Made by a program: the position numbers and the translations under genes | Assembly: GCF_964340395.1 (NCBI RefSeq) | Contig: NC_135564.1 | Coordinates: 20,262,107-20,326,106 of the forward strand | Source: Glandiceps talaboti | Lineage: Eukaryota; Hemichordata; Enteropneusta; Spengelidae | Direction: 5' to 3' | Length of the DNA: 64,000 nucleotides | Notes under the pieces: model-generated | Database searches by the model: none | What the model was told of the DNA's origin: nothing | Seen by the model: the letters and a program-made list of their open reading frames with translations, nothing else | Part shown: in pieces, positions 48,401 to 56,253 of the stretch | Layout of the letters: every line of letters begins with the position of its first letter | How positions within the stretch are numbered: position 1 is the stretch's first letter

Positions 48401-51400
48401 TTCCAGTGTGTTGACACTAGCTTGTCAGATTTACCTGACTTCCAGTGTGTTGACACTAGCTTGTCAGATTTACCTGACTTCCAGTGTGTTGACACTAGCT
48501 TGATTACAGAGTGATTATATCCTCGTATTAAACCACTATCATCCACTTGAATGTGTGATCTACCACATGAAATGATAACAGTTAAAGTTTGTGTCTATCT
48601 TAGTTTGCCGATAGTTTTCTGTCTGTTGGACTGTAATACCTTATTTCTACCAATTGAAAGAATCAGAATTTATCATTTGATGTGGTAAGTGTTTTGATTC
48701 ATGGGAGTTCTATCATTGTCAGCAAATATCGATTAGAACACGATGTATATCATCTCTATCAAATATATGACTCACTATGATACATATAGGTGCTTTATAG
48801 CTATCACATTATCCTACACTATCATGAAGTATGACAAGTGACCTTTGAAAGGTCATTTGTAGAAGTGCCTGGATGTCTGTGTTTATCTGTGTAGATAGTT
48901 GTAGCATCTGTTGGCATTCATCGTCTTTTTTTTAGCAGGACTGAACTAAGGTTCAGTAGTGCTATAGACATGGGAAATTTCAATAGCTCAAACAAGCAAA
49001 TGGTGTTGATAGTTGGCAGTGATGTTCCTGGGGATGTGTAGATGATAAATTAATCAATAAAGGTGATGTCATCAATCTTTAATATCATATGGCATTATGG
49101 ATATGTTATTTTGGATCAACAACTGCAAACTAAATAGGCCATTGTCTAGAAATGACTTTTAAAGTATATTCAGTTGTACTACATTGCCATTGGCGCTATT
49201 TTTAAACCCACAATGTGGAGACTATGGCAGGGTATTTGAATATGTTAATATTTTATGTAAATATTTTTTGAATGTTGGCCTTCATTGGCTATGTCATATC
49301 AGAGTCACACAGACCTTATTTATTACATCATCTATTTTCAGAAGAATCCAAATTTTCTTGTAAACTTATATAACAGTTTTGGTATCAGATGTTGTATTCA
49401 ATAACTTCTAATTATTCACGTGAGACAAAACTACGCTAGGTTAGTCGAATTATTTTGACTGAATTGTCAACTGACTTGTTTACACAAGACAAAACTTGTT
49501 GCCAGTTGTACTTTGCAGCTCATGACAGTAATAAGTTTTGTCAGATTAGTTTTGTTACAAGTGTTGGGATTCAGTCAGCCTGTAGTAATTATCAATAATA
49601 CTTGTGACATCTGTTATGAATACAAATTTAATGAACTTCCTTCAACTTTGGAGAGGTCAAAACACTTTATTAGAGCTCATACCACTTGTTTGTAATGTTA
49701 CATTTTCTCTACTCACCTGGCTTAGAGAACAGCACCCTCTAGTGGTGTAATCAAGTAGATGTGTGACTCCAAGAAAGGTCGCATCATGTATTGTGATATG
49801 TAATAATTACATTACAGAAAGAATGAAAACAAATGTCAACCCTAGAATTATAGAGCTCAACATTGTTATAAGTTACTATAAATGAGAACAAATGTCAACC
49901 CTAGAATTATAGAACTCAACATTGTTATAAGTTACTATAAATGAGAACAAATGTCAACCCTAGAATTATAGCGCTCAACATTGTTATAAGTTACTATAAA
50001 TGAGAACAAGTTTACAGAAAATGATATGAGTTGTAGTTTGACTGAATTTACTTTAATAATTTTAAATTTGAACATCACTGCCGGAAATGAAGGCATTAGC
50101 ATAAAATTTGGATTCTGGAGAGTCCATGCAATTGTCAGGAAATACCTTTATATAGTTGAACTTTACTGAATCAAAGAATTAGTATCGCACCAAAATTGAA
50201 TATGATGTAATGTTCTATGGCACCAAACAGGAACAATAGTTCACATAGATTGTAGTAAAAGTACTAATATAGAAAGCTCTTTGCAATCAAAGTGTCTTGC
50301 TATCCTTGTTGAATTACAACAGTGGGTGATGAACAAAGTTCAGGTGGTATACTGTTCCATAGGAGTTTAACTGTATGTGAGAATGATCACTCACCATGTG
50401 ACTTTATCATTCATTGTTCAGTTAAAGTCTTTGCCATGGTCACACATTGACTGATGTGAATCAGTGTGTCCCCTTGTATTGTGGGCAGAATTCTGATGTG
50501 ATTCAGCGTGTCCCCCTTGTATTGTCTGATGTGAATCAGTGTGTCCCCTTGTATTGTGGGCAGAATTCAAGTTTTCCATTTAAACCAACAACATTGTTTG
50601 TGATATTGAGGCATAGATTCACTAGATCTTTATCTTTTATCTTGTCTTGTCTGGTGATGTACGTCTTGTCTTGTCTGGTGATGTACGTCTTGTCTTGTCT
50701 GGTGATGTACGTCTTGTCTTGTCTGGTGATGTACGTCTTGTCTGGTGATGTACGTCTTGTCTTGTCTGGTGATGTACGTCTTGTCTTATCTGGTGACGTC
50801 TTGTCTTGTCTGGTGATGTACGTCTTGTCTTGTCAGGTGATGTCTTGTCTTGTCTTGCCTTATCTGGTGATGTCTTCTTATTTCATCTAATAGTAATCTT
50901 TATGTCTGATTATTAGGTAATACTTTATTTGTACACAGATACTACCTGACCTTAGGAACTGGGGGGGGGGGGGGGGGGGGACAATGTTATTTGGATGTTT
51001 GGGGGAAAGGTCACTTTTTATGCAATGATAATATTGACCATAGTTATTCCATTGACAGTGGAGGGAAGAGTCAGTTATTTATTTGCAGGGTCCTGGGGGG
51101 GGGGGGGGGATCAATCTTGTGTGTGTGGGGGGGGGGGGGTGTGTTAGTCTTTTTCATGCACTGAACTTCAGAAAAACTCTGGTCTAGTAATTTATGCCCA
51201 GTCCCTGATATCTTGTGTAACATTTTTGTTAAATACAGTTTTTTCATCATGGTTGAACTTGAAATCACAACTGACTTTGAAGGGTTATCTCTAAAGTTGA
51301 CTGATACTGTCCAAACATGTCATATTCCATTAAGCACATCATCATGATGTAACATTCTCCCATATTTTTCTTTACTCAACTAGGGAAAATACTAGTGACC

Positions 51401-54400
51401 TAAGGGGCCTTGTTACTACAAGGCAAAGACAAGTCATGTGTAAACCCTTATGTCATGGATATGTTTAGGCTGACTGAATCAAATATTTGTTTGTAATGAT
51501 CCAATCATACTTAGGGAATCAGTACAAATGAATGTAGATGTGTATTGTTATGATGTAGAACAACACCACAGTACAAATGAATGTAGATGTGTATTGTCAT
51601 GATGTAGAACAACACCACAGTACAAATGAATGTAGATGTGTATTGTCATGATGTAGAACAACACCACAGTACAAATAAATGTAGATGTGTATTGTCATGA
51701 TGTAGAACAACACCACAGTACAAATGAATGTAGATGTGTATTGTCATGGTGTAGAACAACACCACAGTACAAATAAATGTAGATGTGTATTGTCATGATG
51801 TAGAACAACACCACAGTACAAATGAATGTAGATGTGTATTGTCATGATGTAGAACAACACCACAGTACAAATGAATGTAGATGTGTATTGTCATGGTGTA
51901 GAACAACACCACAGTACAAATGAATGTATAGATGTGTATTGTCATGATGTAGCACAACACTACAGTACAAATGAATGTAGATGTGTATTGTCATGATGTA
52001 GAACAACACCACAGTACAAATGAATGTAGATGTGTATTGTCATGATGTAGCACACCACGTCTGATATGTGTTGGGTTGTCCGATATGTGTTGGGTTGTCC
52101 GATATGTGTTGGGTTGTCCGATATGTGTTGGGTTGTCCTATATGTGTTGGGTTGTCCGATATGTGTTGGGTTGTCCTATATGTGTTGGGTTGTCCTATAT
52201 GTGTTGGGTTGTCCGATATGTGTTGGGTTGTCCTATATGTGTTGGGTTGTCCTATATGTGTTGGGTTGTCCGATATGTGTTGGGTTGTCCGATATGTGTT
52301 GGGTTGTCCGATATGTGTTGGGTTGTCCTATATGTGTTGGGTTGTCCGATATGTGTTGGGTTGTCCGATATGTGTTGGGTTGTCCTATATGTGTTGGGTT
52401 GTCTGATATGTGTTGGTTTGTCCGATATGTGTTGGTTTGTCCGATATGTGTTGGGTTGTCCTATATGTGTTGGGTTGTCTGATATGTGTTGGGTTGTCCT
52501 ATATGTGTTGGGTTGTCTGATATGTGTTGGTTTGTCCGATATGTGTTGGGTTGTCCGATATGTGTTGGGTTGTCCTATATGTGTTGGGTTGTCTGATATG
52601 TGTTGGGATGTCCGATATGTGTTGGTTTGTCCGATATGTGTTGGTTTGTCCTATATGTGTTGGGTTGTCCTATATGTGTTGGGTTGTCCGATATGTGTTG
52701 GGTTGTCTGATATGTGTTGGGTTGTCCTATATGTGTTGGGTTGTCTGATATGTGTTGGTTTGTCCGATATGTGTTGGTTTGTCCGATATGTGTTGGGTTG
52801 TCCGATATGTGTTGGGTTGTCCGATATGTATTGGTTTGTACACCTTACAGCAGGTTTCATTGAGAGACAATAGTACTCTGTATTGAAATGACATATGTAT
52901 ACAAAAAGATGAATAGAATAAAATTGACAAACCACTTGACAACACATTACAAGAAGTACCATCAAGGGTTGTTGTACTGGAAAAATATGCTCTGACTCTT
53001 TGAGAATGTATTATTGTCACATCATTTAGAACTTGGCAGGAATATCACGTTACTGTGATGACTGAGGAGGCAAAGCTTAACTGATAAATACCAAGGTTCA
53101 AAGTCAACTACTTGTAATATAGACAGAACTGACAGTGCCCAGCAACTACATACCAACAAAGTAGCATTTGTATTTATCACAGTGTGTAAATACTAAACTC
53201 AAGTTCTAGTGAAGAGTGTGAGGAGCCAAGCGTTTCAAGTCCTGTTTGTGTTTGTAGTTTTGTATTTGCTATTTTGATGGTATTTACATTGTCCATCAAG
53301 TGGATAACTTGGATCATGTTATTGTCTGCTGGGTGATCCTGCAGTCCTAGGAAGCCATTGTGTGGTTGTGATCCTGCAGTCCCAGGAAGCCTTTGTAAAT
53401 AATATGATTGATTATTAAGATTTGGGGGGTTTGTGTCATGAGTAATAGTACAGAATAAATGCAATGCAGTGCAAAATGTGAAAACCCAAGACCAGTCAAG
53501 ATGATATAACAAGTTAATCATTGCTAATCCAAATTCAACAACTCTGCACAGACACAGTTTATGATATTTTGTGCTTAAAAGTCAGTAAGCAAAGACAAGT
53601 GATTGATGTAACATGAATACATAAATTTTAAAACATAGACAGCAATCACATAATTTATAGAACACAAATGCACCTGAAGTTGTAGCTTAGAATCTGTGTA
53701 GTTTGGGATTTTAAATTTTGCTTTCCAATTATGTGATTGAAATCAAAGTGTAAAATCCTGATCCACATGGAAGTTCAGGCTGCTGAAGTTGCTAAGATTC
53801 AGAGTTTTACTCTTTAGAATACTTGTGTCTGGACTTGTGTCAGGTTTTCAGTTTTACCAACTGTGTAGTGCTGCCAACTGTGTAGTGCTGCCAACTGTGT
53901 GGGTAGTGCCGCCAACTGTGTAGTGCTGCCAACTGTGTAGTTCTGCCAACTGTGTAGTGCTGCCAACTGTGTAGTGCTGCCAACTGTGTAGTGCTGCCAA
54001 TTGTGTAGTGCTTTCTAAAAGTTTTAGAACTCCTGTTGACACTGACAGAGAGGGGGAAATGTATGGATTTTATATTTGGTTAGAAACCCTTGGAAAATGA
54101 TTTTTGAACTCATTGACAAGTATATTTTATCTACTTTATACAAAATTGCTTTGTGGGGGTGGGGGGAAGAGGTTAAAAAGACAGACTACTTCGGTAAATT
54201 TACCTACTTATACCTATAACAAGAACAATGCTATGTACCCTAGCAAAATTGGTATTTCCTCCTTGAACATGGATTACTATTTGATTAATTGGTGATCAAA
54301 ATGTGATTAGGTTATCTGATAAATTAGAAATCAGGATGCTCTTTGAACAAAGTGCCAAAGTCATACTGACCTGTTTGACAGTAACTATAGGAAGTATGAT

Positions 54401-55529
54401 GTCATGTAAGAACAAAGAGTGAGCATAGAATACCCATCACACGTGTGGTTTGTGTTCCTGTTAACTTTTAGTTTGTTACAAGAAAATTAGAGGAGTGTAG
54501 TTGACAGAAAGTCTGGCAATCTAGTGCAGTGGATATTAAAGTGACATAATTAATAATAATAATAATACTGATAATAATTTAGACCATAACACAATATATG
54601 ATGTCTCAACATCACAAATTATAATTATTCACTTTGTGACAGAAATATGATTTTGACAAGAACACTTCTCTTACGTGTCCTGATTATGAAAACAACCTTT
54701 ATTTGAAAATCCAATATGGCCACCATTTTACAAGATGGCCACCAACTGGTATTTCTAGTAATTTACAAGTAAGTTAGAGTTTGTTGAATAACAAGAATTG
54801 TTGAGTTTAGATATGTAAATGTCAAATCATATGTTATTGACCATGTAGCATAAATTTTCAAAATGATGCCATCATTCTTAAATTTGGCACCCGACATAAA
54901 TCCTGACATTCCACTGATTTATTTACTTGTATCAAAGTTATCTCTATGTCAATGTAAAGAAAATTTTCATGTTTTTTTATGACGAATAAAGTAATAATAA
55001 TAATGATAGTAATAAAAAACATGAGTTACAGAGTGACTTGAAAAATGTCAATATTAATTGTGTTAACACGTCACTACATTATAGTTTGTTTCAGCCATGT
55101 ACAAGGCTACTAAGGTTAAAGGTTACTCATTTTCATATGTAACAGCTGGTTAATATTTATGTAAATTAATTCCTAGTTCACAGCAAGTTATCATGCTGGG
55201 TTTTATTCTATATTGACTAAACTAACAACTCCAGTATTTTAGCAGTAGATGGATTATTTTAGGTACTTTATATATATCCACTAATAGATTTGTTTTGCCA
55301 TTGTATATATATATATATATGAGATTAGTACAGTCTGTGTCAGGTTTATACCAGTTTACACAGGAATTGTAAAGACAACATTTGTATGTTTTGCTGAAAT
55401 GTGTCAAACTAATCCGACAATAGTGATGAGTTTTAAAACATAGTTATTTCTAGTATTTAGTGAAAACATGAATACCTGTACTTTTACATGAACGGATTTA
55501 TTGATAACAAAATAGTAATGAAATAATTA

Positions 55530-55580
<51 letters not shown>

Positions 55581-56253
55581 AATGTTTTGAATTGAATCAA
55601 ATTGTTTATTTCTAGTATTTAGTGAAAACATGTACTTTTGCATAAAAGGATTTGTCAATAACAAATGTAACATGTATGTTGTAATAAGTCTTTTGAATTG
55701 AATAAATTTGCTTATTTCACCAGATATAAAGACACCTATGTATATCACAGAATGAAAAAAATGTATTATAGGGGTTAGATCTGGTGAAGGCCACAGAAAT
55801 TGTTGGATTTGAAGTAGTTAGGAAAATCAGGTTTTGAAATTTTAAGAGTTTTGTTCTTGTTTACAAATGAACATCAAGCCAATGTATGTAGTATTATCAA
55901 CAACTAATAGATAGGCAATTAAACTAATTAAATAGTTTCACTACATGTATATTTCATTCAGCAATGTAAATTAAAAAATAGCAAAAAAGTTGAATGTAAA
56001 TTGTAGCATCCATGTGTTAATACCAATGATGGTGATTATACATGACTCGTGTGTATTTCACATCCTGAATATTGCATATTGATTAAAAGATATGTTATTG
56101 TCTTTACAGGACACTGGTGATGAGACAAATTGGGATATGATGACAGAGACAGAAACATCACTGACTTCACTTATCACTGCTATCAAGGAACCTTGGGAGA
56201 GTTTATTTAGTGTAGAACTCCAGCAGACTGTACATCCTACTATTGATATTCAG
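19940..56253 (+). CDS. STK11IP: STK11IP (LKB1-interacting protein 1), 20 coding exons
   Basis: This is a scaffold protein. In mammals it binds the kinase LKB1/STK11 and SMAD4, and has been reported on lysosomes as an mTORC1-linked regulator of acidification and autophagy. Twenty exons with GT-AG borders and matching phases give 1527 codons, against ~1090 in human. Order: LIP1 N-terminal region (1-152); about seven leucine-rich repeats (~110-305, e.g. [29 protein letters not shown]); low-complexity linker; PH-like region (~526-640, ending [11 protein letters not shown]); CLKC (651-654) and CPNC (698-701), a likely zinc pair; Ser/Thr-rich insert (~744-1225); the VDHRLKLY...EEEFECLLK block; C-terminal domain ending [13 protein letters not shown]. 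The start is the first in-frame ATG after a stop at 19823. The stop is unsettled: reading on past the exon 20 donor stops at 56286, and 61245 is another possible terminal exon. Confidence 0.93.
20772..20932. repeat. 40-bp tandem repeat, 4 copies
   Basis: 'ctgtatgaagatagggtaca' starts at 20775, 20815, 20855 and 20895. The first and last copies carry small changes. Confidence 0.9.
21120..21342 (+). repeat. Dispersed repeat R2, copy a (5' part)
   Basis: 'cagccaaggaaaatactagtgacc...aggtcacaaatattttccgactgaat...gggaaagtaa' matches 22115-22330 and 51345-51510. It is split by the GGCC element inserted at 21343. Confidence 0.65.
21343..21722. mobile_element. GGCC-ended MITE R1, copy 1
   Basis: Begins GGCCAAATAAAAAAACTG and ends CAATTTTTTTTGTTAGGCC, a short inverted terminus, with TAA/TGA next to the ends. 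The inside ('gtctcgcaagaaatagtgga', 'gaccatatggaaaacaatgg') matches 59730-60000. It is non-coding, with 3-bp flanks compatible with a PIF/Harbinger-type element. It sits inside repeat R2. Confidence 0.65.
21781..22075. repeat. 21-bp minisatellite, 14 copies
   Basis: Unit 'gacatagacacgcattgttgt' with C/T variation in 'cgcattg' or 'cgtattg'. The period is a multiple of three, so four overlapping frames (DIDTHCC on plus; SMSQQCV and related on minus) stay open by chance. Confidence 0.95.
22100..22330 (+). repeat. Dispersed repeat R2, copy b
   Basis: 'ttctccattcagccaaggaaaatatgag...aggtcatgaatatttttcatctgaat...cagggaaagtaatgac' parallels copy a and 51345-51510. It directly follows the 21-bp array. 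Confidence 0.65.
22715..22820. repeat. ~28-bp tandem repeat, 4-5 copies
   Basis: 'gacccagtagaaaaaggatttta' with variants, alternating 'ctgacc' and 'ccgacc'. Confidence 0.85.
23335..24290 (-). mobile_element. 5'-truncated non-LTR retrotransposon
   Basis: On the minus strand an open segment (24273-23893) gives [33 protein letters not shown] and [11 protein letters not shown], the region after the RT active site in CR1/Daphne-type LINEs. Decayed downstream sequence still reads [21 protein letters not shown] and FKRHLQNVV. The (TTTA)n at 23335-23355 is the 3' tail. The catalytic part is missing, so it is a dead insertion. Confidence 0.8.
24798..25075 (-). repeat. (TCAA)n tract and possible retroelement 3' end
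   Basis: About thirteen TCAA units (24798-24849) followed by 'cgtttattcagtactgttgg'. This layout resembles the (TTGA)n tail and 3' UTR of a minus-strand LINE or SINE. No coding remains. Confidence 0.45.
25137..25327 (+). CDS. STK11IP: STK11IP exon 2
   Basis: 191 nt, phase 1 to 0. It encodes [18 protein letters not shown]...[15 protein letters not shown], aligned with the human segment before the first LRR. Confidence 0.92.
25328..26891 (+). other. STK11IP intron 2
   Basis: Contains a duplicated 'cacatgcacatcatgtactagtatatatata' block (25490-25556) and the 68-bp array below. Otherwise nothing is supported. Confidence 0.8.
26058..26345. repeat. 68-bp tandem repeat, 4 copies
   Basis: 'caagctaaggagtttgggct' starts at 26067, 26144, 26212 and 26280. 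The first unit is 9 bp longer. A decayed outlier copy lies at about 26757. Confidence 0.9.
26892..27059 (+). CDS. STK11IP: STK11IP exon 3 (LRR start)
   Basis: 168 nt, phase 0 to 0. Reads [20 protein letters not shown] and [14 protein letters not shown], matching the human LRHLELRGVPL...LICSRSLQAL. Confidence 0.93.
27696..27795. other. Scaffold gap, 100 N
   Basis: Exactly 100 N, a placeholder size. The ~25 bases before it (tacaaacctatctaagtactaatga) are almost repeated right after it (tacaaacttatcaaagtact...), so the contig ends probably overlap. Confidence 0.97.
28155..28785. repeat. 69-bp minisatellite, ~9 copies
   Basis: 'aacaccaaagtaaagcattt' recurs at about 28168, 28246, 28315, 28384, 28452, 28520, 28589, 28657 and 28726. 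The minus-strand frames [14 protein letters not shown] result from the period being divisible by three. Confidence 0.93.
29013..29120 (+). CDS. STK11IP: STK11IP exon 4 (LRR)
   Basis: 108 nt, phase 0 to 0. ELFSSCGGD and [18 protein letters not shown] match human ELLSACGGD...NALTALDSSL. Confidence 0.93.
29121..29608 (+). other. STK11IP intron 4
   Basis: Nothing beyond splice signals. The minus-strand frame here is not supported. Confidence 0.8.
29609..29680 (+). CDS. STK11IP: STK11IP exon 5 (LRR)
   Basis: 72 nt, one canonical repeat unit: [19 protein letters not shown]. Confidence 0.93.
29681..30315 (+). other. STK11IP intron 5 with TTGATTGGTCA repeats
   Basis: About nine degenerate repeats of 'cagtttgattggtcagaaatctttgtaaat' (29705-30020), each with an inverted CCAAT motif. 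Confidence 0.8.
30316..30549 (+). CDS. STK11IP: STK11IP exon 6 (LRRs)
   Basis: 234 nt, phase 0 to 0. [37 protein letters not shown] and [11 protein letters not shown] are three repeat units. Confidence 0.94.
30715..30804 (+). CDS. STK11IP: STK11IP exon 7 (last LRR)
   Basis: 90 nt. [19 protein letters not shown] matches human LYLEGNPLWFHPEHR. Intron 6 before it is only 165 bp. Confidence 0.94.
30805..31718 (+). other. STK11IP intron 7 with (CA)/(CACAGA)n repeats
   Basis: 30838-31168 is a compound CA/CAGA microsatellite. The Cys-Val frames on the minus strand are artefacts of it. Confidence 0.85.
31719..31760 (+). CDS. STK11IP: STK11IP exon 8
   Basis: 42 nt. [14 protein letters not shown] matches human FLLDGKVLSLTDFQ. 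A small symmetric exon with a clear acceptor. Confidence 0.88.
32088..32436 (+). mobile_element. TTAA-flanked MITE R3, copy 1 (intron 8)
   Basis: Starts TTAAAGCTGCACTC and ends near 'ctagtgcagct'. Its inside ('agacattgtacatg', 'gggtgcagaccaaaaatcaa', 'acccacaggtgattca') is the reverse complement of 58829-59190. Non-coding, ~350 bp. The TTAA end suggests a piggyBac-type relation, not proven. Confidence 0.65.
32477..32750 (+). CDS. STK11IP: STK11IP exon 9
   Basis: 274 nt, phase 0 to 1. Ser/Asp-rich, followed by a Lys-rich basic stretch ([11 protein letters not shown]), corresponding to the human basic/SEPSDTD linker. Confidence 0.9.
32931..33230 (+). CDS. STK11IP: STK11IP exon 10
   Basis: 300 nt, phase 1 to 1. 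[19 protein letters not shown] aligns with human SFRERFGRNWLQYRSHL. The remainder is acidic and Pro-rich. Confidence 0.9.
33552..34561. mobile_element. 1010-bp GGCC-ended transposon with TAA duplication
   Basis: Left end GGCCAAAAAAAAAAATATG then TCTGGTTCTGGTCAG. The right end is the same reversed (CTGACCAGAACCAGAT...TTTTTTTTGGCC), ~34-bp inverted termini. TAA flanks both ends (33549-33551, 34562-34564). A 3-bp TWA-type duplication fits PIF/Harbinger superfamily elements. No transposase remains; the longest internal frames are 47-62 residues without known motifs. GC content is higher than in the surrounding intron, which suggests a recent arrival. Confidence 0.8.
34038..34097. repeat. Perfect 23-bp hairpin inside the transposon
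   Basis: 34038-34060 is the exact reverse complement of 34075-34097 (core GATGTTCGACACGTCTTTCC), with a 14-nt loop. Confidence 0.9.
34663..34961 (+). CDS. STK11IP: STK11IP exon 11 (PH-like region)
   Basis: 299 nt, phase 1 to 0. [10 protein letters not shown]...[14 protein letters not shown] and [20 protein letters not shown] match the human PH-like segment (FSYICPDRQLRRYLVLE). Confidence 0.93.
34962..35716 (+). other. STK11IP intron 11
   Basis: No gene or array supported. A short (TTTGAG)n run lies near 35375-35395. Confidence 0.75.
35717..35903 (+). CDS. STK11IP: STK11IP exon 12 (first CxxC)
   Basis: 187 nt, phase 0 to 1. [12 protein letters not shown] closes the PH-like region. [10 protein letters not shown] matches human FQCLRCGHEF, the first half of a zinc-binding pair. 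Confidence 0.94.
35904..36688 (+). other. STK11IP intron 12 with (TCTG)n
   Basis: (TCTG)22 microsatellite at about 36377-36465. The Thr-Asp-Arg-Gln frame is an artefact. Otherwise plain. Confidence 0.85.
36689..36857 (+). CDS. STK11IP: STK11IP exon 13 (second CxxC)
   Basis: 169 nt, phase 1 to 2. [15 protein letters not shown] matches human AVCPNCGSDHVVLL. It ends in AA, completed to Lys by exon 14. Confidence 0.93.
36858..37608 (+). other. STK11IP intron 13
   Basis: A 54-bp direct repeat, 'attgtatagtttggccacta', occurs at about 36993 and 37041. An in-frame open stretch from 37454 into the exon is intronic by the acceptor TGCAG at 37604-37608. Confidence 0.75.
37609..39130 (+). CDS. STK11IP: STK11IP exon 14 (giant Ser-rich exon)
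   Basis: 1522 nt, phase 2 to 0, one third of the coding sequence. About 480 residues are Ser/Thr/Asp-rich and probably disordered ([36 protein letters not shown]). The conserved MVDHRLKLY...[10 protein letters not shown] block comes at the end (human VDHRLRLF...EEFQCCLK). The human protein has only ~70 residues between CPNC and this block, so this insert explains the greater length. Confidence 0.93.
39131..39737 (+). other. STK11IP intron 14
   Basis: Nothing notable apart from a decoy acceptor at 39559 (see rejected items). Confidence 0.75.
39738..39835 (+). CDS. STK11IP: STK11IP exon 15
   Basis: 98 nt, phase 0 to 2. [20 protein letters not shown] matches human FMCLVVVSDRRLYLLKVTGE. Confidence 0.94.
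40216..40447. mobile_element. 232-bp MITE with 23-bp terminal inverted repeats
   Basis: 40216-40238 (attatattataccagtatat...) is the exact reverse complement of 40425-40447. The inside is GC-richer than the intron and non-coding. Confidence 0.75.
40449..40592. mobile_element. 144-bp hairpin MITE
   Basis: 'gcgataaaccacccctggga...ggttttgaccagtgaac' is reversed at 40537-40592 ('gttcactggtcaaaacc...ccaggggtggtttattgc'). The arms are ~65 bp with few mismatches around a 15-base loop. It directly abuts the preceding MITE. Confidence 0.8.
41063..41241 (+). CDS. STK11IP: STK11IP exon 16
   Basis: 179 nt, phase 2 to 1. [20 protein letters not shown] and [20 protein letters not shown] match the human QDLSGIELGL...CVLLPRDARHCRAFLEELL. 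Confidence 0.93.
41242..43362 (+). other. STK11IP intron 16 with ATTGGCCAAAT repeats
   Basis: 41255-41470 has six or seven degenerate units of 'catctgattggccaaatctgaaa'. The remaining ~1.9 kb shows no gene or array. Confidence 0.75.
43363..43545 (+). CDS. STK11IP: STK11IP exon 17
   Basis: 183 nt, phase 1 to 1, donor [26 protein letters not shown] aligns with human ARQFFYLRAFLVEGPS. Confidence 0.9.
43546..44701 (+). other. STK11IP intron 17
   Basis: A ~59-bp repeat, 'catgctaactacaggacatttcatttc', occurs three times (43635-43810). No further exon is required by phase. Confidence 0.8.
44702..44874 (+). CDS. STK11IP: STK11IP exon 18
   Basis: 173 nt, phase 1 to 0. [20 protein letters not shown] matches human VSLLLTPSTLFLLDEDAAG. 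It continues into a basic linker ([13 protein letters not shown]). Confidence 0.9.
44875..45266 (+). other. STK11IP intron 18
   Basis: Nothing notable. Confidence 0.75.
45267..45317 (+). CDS. STK11IP: STK11IP exon 19
   Basis: 51 nt, symmetric. [17 protein letters not shown] matches human LLYRSAPEDLRLLFYDE. Confidence 0.9.
45479..46884. repeat. 51-bp minisatellite, 27 copies
   Basis: Unit 'actcacagtagggtggcatc...ctatcaacagacattcatac' repeats every 51 bp from 45479 to 46856, plus a partial unit. Sites of variation: TGGCATC/TGGTATC, GTAGGG/GTAAGG, CATTC/CATCC, CTATC/CTGTC. Confidence 0.97.
46939..48505. repeat. 39-bp minisatellite, 40 copies, with higher-order structure
   Basis: Unit 'ttgtcagatttacctgactt' plus 'ccagtgtgttgacactagc' (39 bp) runs from 46940 to 48500. 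Because 39 is divisible by three, three frames stay open for more than 500 codons on both strands. No start context, signal peptide or splice support exists for any of them. Units 4-18 (47057-47641) and 20-34 (47681-48265) have the same order of variants, a 624-bp higher-order duplication. Confidence 0.97.
49825..50010. repeat. 59-bp tandem repeat, 3 copies
   Basis: 'aaatgtcaaccctagaatta' starts at 49831, 49890 and 49949. Confidence 0.9.
50447..50575. repeat. Short duplicated block (tgatgtgaatcagtgtgtcc)
   Basis: Three copies of 'ctgatgtgaatcagtgtgtccccttgtattg', the middle one altered. Two are followed by 'tgggcagaattc'. Confidence 0.8.
50636..50880. repeat. 24-bp tandem repeat, ~10 copies
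   Basis: 'cttgtcttgtctggtgatgtacgt' with several deletions of 'cttgt' or 'tacgt'. Confidence 0.9.
51345..51510 (+). repeat. Dispersed repeat R2, copy c
   Basis: 'actcaactagggaaaatactagtgacctaaggggccttgttacta' and 'ggctgactgaatcaaatattt' match copies a and b in intron 1. As there, a tandem array adjoins it. Confidence 0.6.
51513..52050. repeat. 49-bp minisatellite, ~11 copies
   Basis: 'agtacaaatgaatgtagatg...tgatgtagaacaacaccac'. One unit carries a 'ta' insertion near 51929. It runs straight into the 19-bp array. Confidence 0.93.
52058..52841. repeat. 19-bp minisatellite, ~41 copies
   Basis: Unit 'tccgatatgtgttgggttg' with the variants tccGat, tccTat and tcTGat, and gggttg or ggtttg. The Cys-Val-Gly-Leu frames are artefacts of the repeat. 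Confidence 0.95.
53857..54015. repeat. 17-bp tandem repeat, ~9 copies
   Basis: 'aactgtgtagtgctgcc' with one unit extended by 'gggtagtgccg'. Confidence 0.9.
55531..55580. repeat. (GTT)n microsatellite
   Basis: About 16 GTT units. Confidence 0.95.
56110..56253 (+). CDS. STK11IP: STK11IP exon 20 (last identified)
   Basis: 144 nt, phase 0 to 0. [21 protein letters not shown] matches human QLTALLAWIREPWEELFSIGL, the conserved C-terminal helix, so only a few residues should remain. The donor GTAAGA follows. Without splicing the frame adds VRNQNDMQIS and stops at 56286. Confidence 0.9.

Larger units (their letters stand above)
45318..56109 (+). other. STK11IP intron 19 (10.8 kb, array-rich)
   Basis: By far the longest intron. 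At least seven separate tandem arrays occupy about 5 kb, each listed below. Stretches 48506-49810, 52842-53854, 54017-55530 and 55581-56109 are plain AT-rich sequence without supported genes. A 'cta gtatttagtgaaaacatg' block is duplicated around 55450 and 55612. Confidence 0.85.

Noticed and set aside
46868-48546. Open frames of 512-550 codons on both strands, apparently a 13-residue repeat protein ([13 protein letters not shown])
   Set aside because: They are side effects of a 39-bp satellite inside intron 19: the period is divisible by three, three frames are open at once, and there is no promoter, leader or splice evidence.
52066-52873. Cys/Val/Gly/Leu repeat frames
   Set aside because: 19-bp satellite. 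All three plus frames are open for the same reason.
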